Assembly: GCA_029857925.1 (NCBI GenBank)
Contig: JAOUGF010000085.1
Span: forward strand, 1 to 7,831
Reading direction: 5' to 3'
Source: Gammaproteobacteria bacterium
GTDB taxonomy: Bacteria; Pseudomonadota; Gammaproteobacteria; S012-40
DNA: 7,831 nt
In this document: positions 5,491 to 7,831 of the stretch, piece by piece
Layout of the letters: each line of letters starts with the position of its first letter
Numbering within the stretch: position 1 is the first letter of the stretch
Made by a program: the position numbers and the translations under genes
Notes under the pieces: model-generated
Told to the model about the DNA's origin: nothing
Seen by the model: the letters and a program-made list of their open reading frames with translations, nothing else
Database searches by the model: none

Positions 5491-6147
5491 CTATCTCTGC
5501 TGATCCGTAAATTCATGGGTGCATCCAGCAGATTGAACGACACTCGGACTATCCAGCATGGGTTTGAGCCCGAACAATAAGTTGTTGGTTCCGTAATATT
5601 TCATCTCATTAATCGCCGCGTCCTTGCAATAATTCTTATTGCGTACACTGTACACTGCAACGACTAATCCTGTACGGTCTTTGCCGTGACTACAATGCAC
5701 TAAAACGGGCAGATTTTCATTGTTCTCCAGCGCTTCTACGGCTTTCATGATCGCCTTTTCTTCAGGGTGCGCCCACAGGTTTAGGTTTTTCGGAAAATCT
5801 TCCGGGGGCATATAAATGGGAATGACATTAATATTGTGCAATTTGGCGGCGCGCAATTCCTCGGATGCGTCTACCTCGCTCGCATACTCATTGAGCTTGA
5901 CGACCGTTTTGACCCCTATCTTTTGCAGATAGGCCCAATCTGCGTCACCTTTGGGCTGGCCGCTTCTGTACACCGCATGCACACCGTCAACGCCGTCGGT
6001 ACTGACAACTTGAAAATTAATAATCGGGGCCGGTTCAGAGAATTTTTTTAACGCAACCGCAGGGGGACGCGTCGGAGTCGCGCACGCCACGATAGAAACG
6101 CAGAGAATCAACATAGTAATACGGTAAAAGTGATTAGGTTTTTTCAT
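5491..6147 (-). CDS. Lipoprotein with tyrosine/dual-specificity phosphatase domain
   Basis: The 218-aa product has a basic N-terminus (MKKPNHFYR), a hydrophobic stretch and a lipobox SIVAC, so Cys22 is the likely lipidated residue; Ala at +2 suggests outer-membrane sorting with the domain in the periplasm. The catalytic P-loop is HCSHGKDRTG at 151-160, matching HCxxGxxRTG of Cys-dependent protein tyrosine phosphatases, with Cys152 as nucleophile and Arg158 binding phosphate. YRSGQPKGDADWAYLQKIG (60-78) and VVKLNE are typical of small DSP/Siw14-like phosphatases. Asp117 in the MPPEDFP loop is a candidate general acid. A perfect AAGGAG lies 5 nt before the ATG at 6147; an upstream in-frame GTG at 6153 overlaps that site and is rejected. 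Substrate is unknown; phosphoprotein or inositol phosphate are possibilities. It is upstream of the hydrogenase gene on the same strand with a 166-bp gap. Confidence 0.88.
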   Translation of the reverse strand: MKKPNHFYRITMLILCVSIVACATPTRPPAVALKKFSEPAPIINFQVVSTDGVDGVHAVYRSGQPKGDADWAYLQKIGVKTVVKLNEYASEVDASEELRAAKLHNINVIPIYMPPEDFPKNLNLWAHPEEKAIMKAVEALENNENLPVLVHCSHGKDRTGLVVAVYSVRNKNYCKDAAINEMKYYGTNNLLFGLKPMLDSPSVVQSAGCTHEFTDQQR

Positions 6148-6159
6148 ATCCACTCCTTT
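6148..6159 (-). promoter_or_regulatory. Strong ribosome binding site deciding the phosphatase start
   Basis: On the minus strand AAAGGAGTGGAT directly precedes the ATG at 6147, with the AGGAG core 5 nt from the start. It excludes the GTG at 6153 as start because the GTG overlaps the Shine-Dalgarno core. Confidence 0.8.
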
Positions 6160-6315
6160 CTGGTACTATCCATACACCCTATTGTCGCCGCGCAAGTGTT
6201 CTTCTATAACTAGCGCCGATTTTTGAATATGAAACTCGACCGGACGATCCAACCAAAACTGGTTATATACACTAGCGCATCAGATTCAGATTTAATCTAG
6301 TAATTTGCTTTTTCA

Positions 6316-6987
6316 TTACTTAATAACAAACAATTTTTCTACCACCCACCACAGCCCGATGCCAAGGTAACCAAGCGGACCGTAAACTCTATGCTCTGAC
6401 GCCGAAACGCTTAGCAAAGACATGTCTACCTGATTGTGTAACGCCTTCAATCTCCCGTTTATAGTATCTATTCTTGTTTGAATTCGATTTAGCTCAGTCT
6501 CAACTTTAAGTATCTCATCCACTGTAGTTGCCTTTGCAAGCAATTCCCGCGCACGACCTCGCAACGACACCAAATTAGTCAACTCTGCCTCAGAGTCAAC
6601 AACATCTTCGGTCACGTCAGACATTTCAATAGTGCGCGACCGCTCTTTTCCTAGGCCGGCGAGCAGGTTCATTGTTGACTCAAGTTCTTTTGCTGGTACC
6701 TTTATTTTGGCATTATAACGATGGCTGGAATTCAAACGGCTAGAAATTAAATAACCTCCATTATTTTTAACAACTGAACGAATTTTCTCGTCCAAGGACT
6801 GAATATCTTCGACCTCTATGTCAACTGTCGCGGTTTTGGCGATCAACCTACCATCTACACCACTCCCCGCAGCGACACGATCAATGCGCGAACCCGAAGG
6901 AATGCTCTGCTGTGACGCACACCCGGACGCGAACGTAAATATCGCAACCACGAGTACAAATTGAGTCACTGTCTTTGCGATGTGCAT
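6316..6987 (-). CDS. DUF4349 domain lipoprotein
   Basis: The 223-aa product has a signal peptide with lipobox FASGC, so Cys23 should be lipidated after cleavage. The DUF4349 domain follows: strand ATVDIEVEDIQSLDEKIRSVVKNNGGYLISS (53-83), KIKVPAKELESTMNLL (94-109), the conserved SDVTEDVVDSEAELTNL (123-139) and a long helical coiled-coil region (about 130-188) with TTVDEILKVETELNRIQTRI, then VDMSLLSVSASE. The C-terminus GPLGYLGIGLWWVVEKLF (203-220) is a probable membrane segment ending in a short Lys tail, a usual feature of the family. The function of DUF4349 proteins is not established; an envelope role is inferred from topology. The ATG at 6987 has only a weak Shine-Dalgarno (AGGA 12 nt away). 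The gene is AT-richer than the hydrogenase. A dyad at 7027-7058 lies upstream. Confidence 0.9.
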   Translation of the reverse strand: MHIAKTVTQFVLVVAIFTFASGCASQQSIPSGSRIDRVAAGSGVDGRLIAKTATVDIEVEDIQSLDEKIRSVVKNNGGYLISSRLNSSHRYNAKIKVPAKELESTMNLLAGLGKERSRTIEMSDVTEDVVDSEAELTNLVSLRGRARELLAKATTVDEILKVETELNRIQTRIDTINGRLKALHNQVDMSLLSVSASEHRVYGPLGYLGIGLWWVVEKLFVIK

Positions 6988-7026
6988 CCTGACTAGATTC
7001 CTATGATAATTTGGATGGCTAAGTTT

Positions 7027-7058
7027 AGCGCATTTACCCTATAACGGGTAGCAACGCT
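7027..7058. promoter_or_regulatory. Symmetric dyad upstream of the DUF4349 gene
   Basis: AGCG-CATT-TACCC-TATAAC-GGGTA-GCAA-CGCT: the arms TACCC/GGGTA and AGCG/CGCT pair around a 4x4 internal mismatch. It sits 40-71 bp before the DUF4349 start codon and about 62 bp past the stop of the DUF1059 gene. No T tract follows on the minus strand, so it looks more like an operator or leader hairpin than a terminator. Confidence 0.3.
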
Positions 7059-7120
7059 TACTAGTTCGTACCGTCGTTCACTTTCGTAATTTTAAGGAAG
7101 ACGTGCCGTTCGCTTCGCTA

Positions 7121-7360
7121 TTAATTACCCTGCGACAATGCATCAAACTCCGCACGCTTGGATTCAAACCACCTCTCCATTTCCCCTGGCACCTTCGCGA
7201 GTGACTGCATTTTATTCATCGCCTTCAAGTGTGCCTCATCTTGTTTCTTAAACATCTCCATCCCATGCCGCCTGCTCATTTCTGCAATCTCTTCAAAAGT
7301 ATCGGCTTGAAATGCCAATTCACATGCACCGCCCAGTTGCGTGCAGGTCATAGTCTTCAT
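7121..7360 (-). CDS. Small DUF1059-like protein
   Basis: A 79-aa soluble protein starting MKTMTCTQLGGACELAF. The opening pattern, with Cys6 and Cys13, an FQADTFEEIAEMSRRHGMEMF helix and a following helical tail, resembles DUF1059 proteins (often about 60 aa with KxxxCxxxGxxCxF); function is not known. The C-terminal part (about 45-79) is longer than in the short members and is helical, with KVPGEMERWFESKRAEFDAL. The ATG at 7360 has GGAGGAG 6 nt upstream, a strong ribosome binding site; the longer frame from 7402 would put that site inside the gene and is rejected. A sigma70-like promoter lies at 7453-7481. No obvious functional link with its neighbours. Confidence 0.8.
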   Translation of the reverse strand: MKTMTCTQLGGACELAFQADTFEEIAEMSRRHGMEMFKKQDEAHLKAMNKMQSLAKVPGEMERWFESKRAEFDALSQGN

Positions 7361-7452
7361 AGCGCACTCCTCCATTTTAGAAACAAAAAAACAGCACAAC
7401 ACCTAACAGCTAATTCCTGCACACTAAACACCATTCTGGCGACGTTAAGCTC

Positions 7453-7481
7453 ATTTTTGCACAAGGGGCGCACAGTGTCAA
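7453..7481 (-). promoter_or_regulatory. Sigma70-like promoter of the DUF1059 gene
   Basis: On the minus strand TTGACA (7476-7481, a perfect -35) is followed after exactly 17 bp by AAAAAT (7453-7458, 4/6 to the -10 consensus). Transcription would begin near 7446, leaving a leader of about 85 nt before the ATG at 7360. The site lies in the gap between the DUF1059 gene and the upstream gene, as expected for a separate transcription unit. Confidence 0.5.
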
Positions 7482-7503
7482 AAAACAAGCAGTGTAGACA
7501 TCT

Positions 7504-7785
7504 TCAACCACTTAATTTCAACGTAATTTTATCTATTAATAACCCGATTTCCTTATCCATTTCATTTTTGTAACCAATAAACTCTGTGTGGATACGAATC
7601 GCCATGACGGCGCGTTGTGGGAGAGTTCGTGGCACCACACCCTTTGGAAACCGCGTCGCATTATCAGCTAAAAACTTGATAGCGACGTTGACCGCCTGTT
7701 GCGCCTCGACGCTCTTATTTGTCGAATATTTAAACCTCCATGTTTTAATTCTTTCTTTGATGGCGGGGCTTTCTTCATACGCCAT
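7504..7785 (-). CDS. Unrecognised ~93-aa protein, possibly N-terminally truncated by the window edge
   Basis: From the ATG at 7785 the product is 93 residues: MAYEESPAIKERIKTWRF... ending KITLKLSG. It is mainly helical and basic, without signal peptide, membrane segment or a motif that I recognise. The frame stays open upstream through 15 more codons (TCKQYDCRVFAATQD) to the edge of the window, and the ATG at 7785 has AGGA only 1 nt away, which is a poor spacing. The true start may therefore be outside the window. The lack of stops and the clean end ahead of a separate promoter support a real gene. Confidence 0.6.
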   Translation of the reverse strand: MAYEESPAIKERIKTWRFKYSTNKSVEAQQAVNVAIKFLADNATRFPKGVVPRTLPQRAVMAIRIHTEFIGYKNEMDKEIGLLIDKITLKLSG

Positions 7786-7831
7786 ATCCTGCGTAGCGGC
7801 AAAAACTCTACAGTCGTACTGTTTACATGTT

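Noticed and set aside
5491..7360. Phosphatase, DUF4349 and DUF1059 genes as accessory genes of the hydrogenase
   Set aside because: They encode two envelope proteins and an unlinked small protein, separated by gaps of 133-168 bp with their own candidate signals; no functional tie to hydrogen metabolism is visible.

Overview
The window looks like a piece of a gammaproteobacterial chromosome or metagenome contig. This is inferred from the MogA, the two lipoproteins, the GNAT and ABM proteins and the repeat type; no 16S or other marker gene is present. It carries eleven credible protein genes, two of them running toward or off the edges. Nine lie on the minus strand. The plus-strand genes are a truncated one at the left edge and one near 1118-1495. 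There are no rRNA or tRNA genes, CRISPR arrays or transposase genes.

Left part (1-1500): the C-terminal end of an unknown plus-strand protein converges on mogA (molybdopterin adenylyltransferase), and the two stop codons share one CTAG. A 354-bp divergent intergenic region with several small dyads separates mogA from an unrecognised 125-aa protein. Middle-left (1503-3015): three small minus-strand enzyme-like genes, namely a GNAT acetyltransferase, an ABM-fold monooxygenase-like protein and a second, YafP-like GNAT. They are close together but each has its own gap, so an operon is possible but not demonstrated.

Centre (3067-5324): a short element of about 160 bp with imperfect terminal inverted repeats, resembling a MITE, sits about 30 bp past the stop of the most interesting gene. 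That gene is a 688-aa group A [FeFe]-hydrogenase with the full accessory-cluster architecture of clostridial CpI: a 2Fe-2S domain, a His/Cys3 4Fe-4S site, two 4Fe-4S clusters and the H-cluster domain. All H-cluster ligands are present. The hydrogenase core ends near residue 574, where CpI ends, and about 115 further residues resemble an NTF2/SnoaL-like domain. No maturase genes (hydE, hydF, hydG), NuoE/NuoF-like partners or ferredoxins lie in the window.

Right part (5491-7831): visibly AT-richer minus-strand genes. They encode a lipoprotein with a Cys-based tyrosine/dual-specificity phosphatase signature, a DUF4349 lipoprotein with coiled coil and C-terminal membrane segment, a small DUF1059-type protein with a strong ribosome binding site and a good sigma70-like promoter, and an unrecognised ~93-aa protein whose frame stays open to the window edge. 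These genes do not form an evident pathway with the hydrogenase. The strongest candidate for something undescribed is the hydrogenase-SnoaL fusion.
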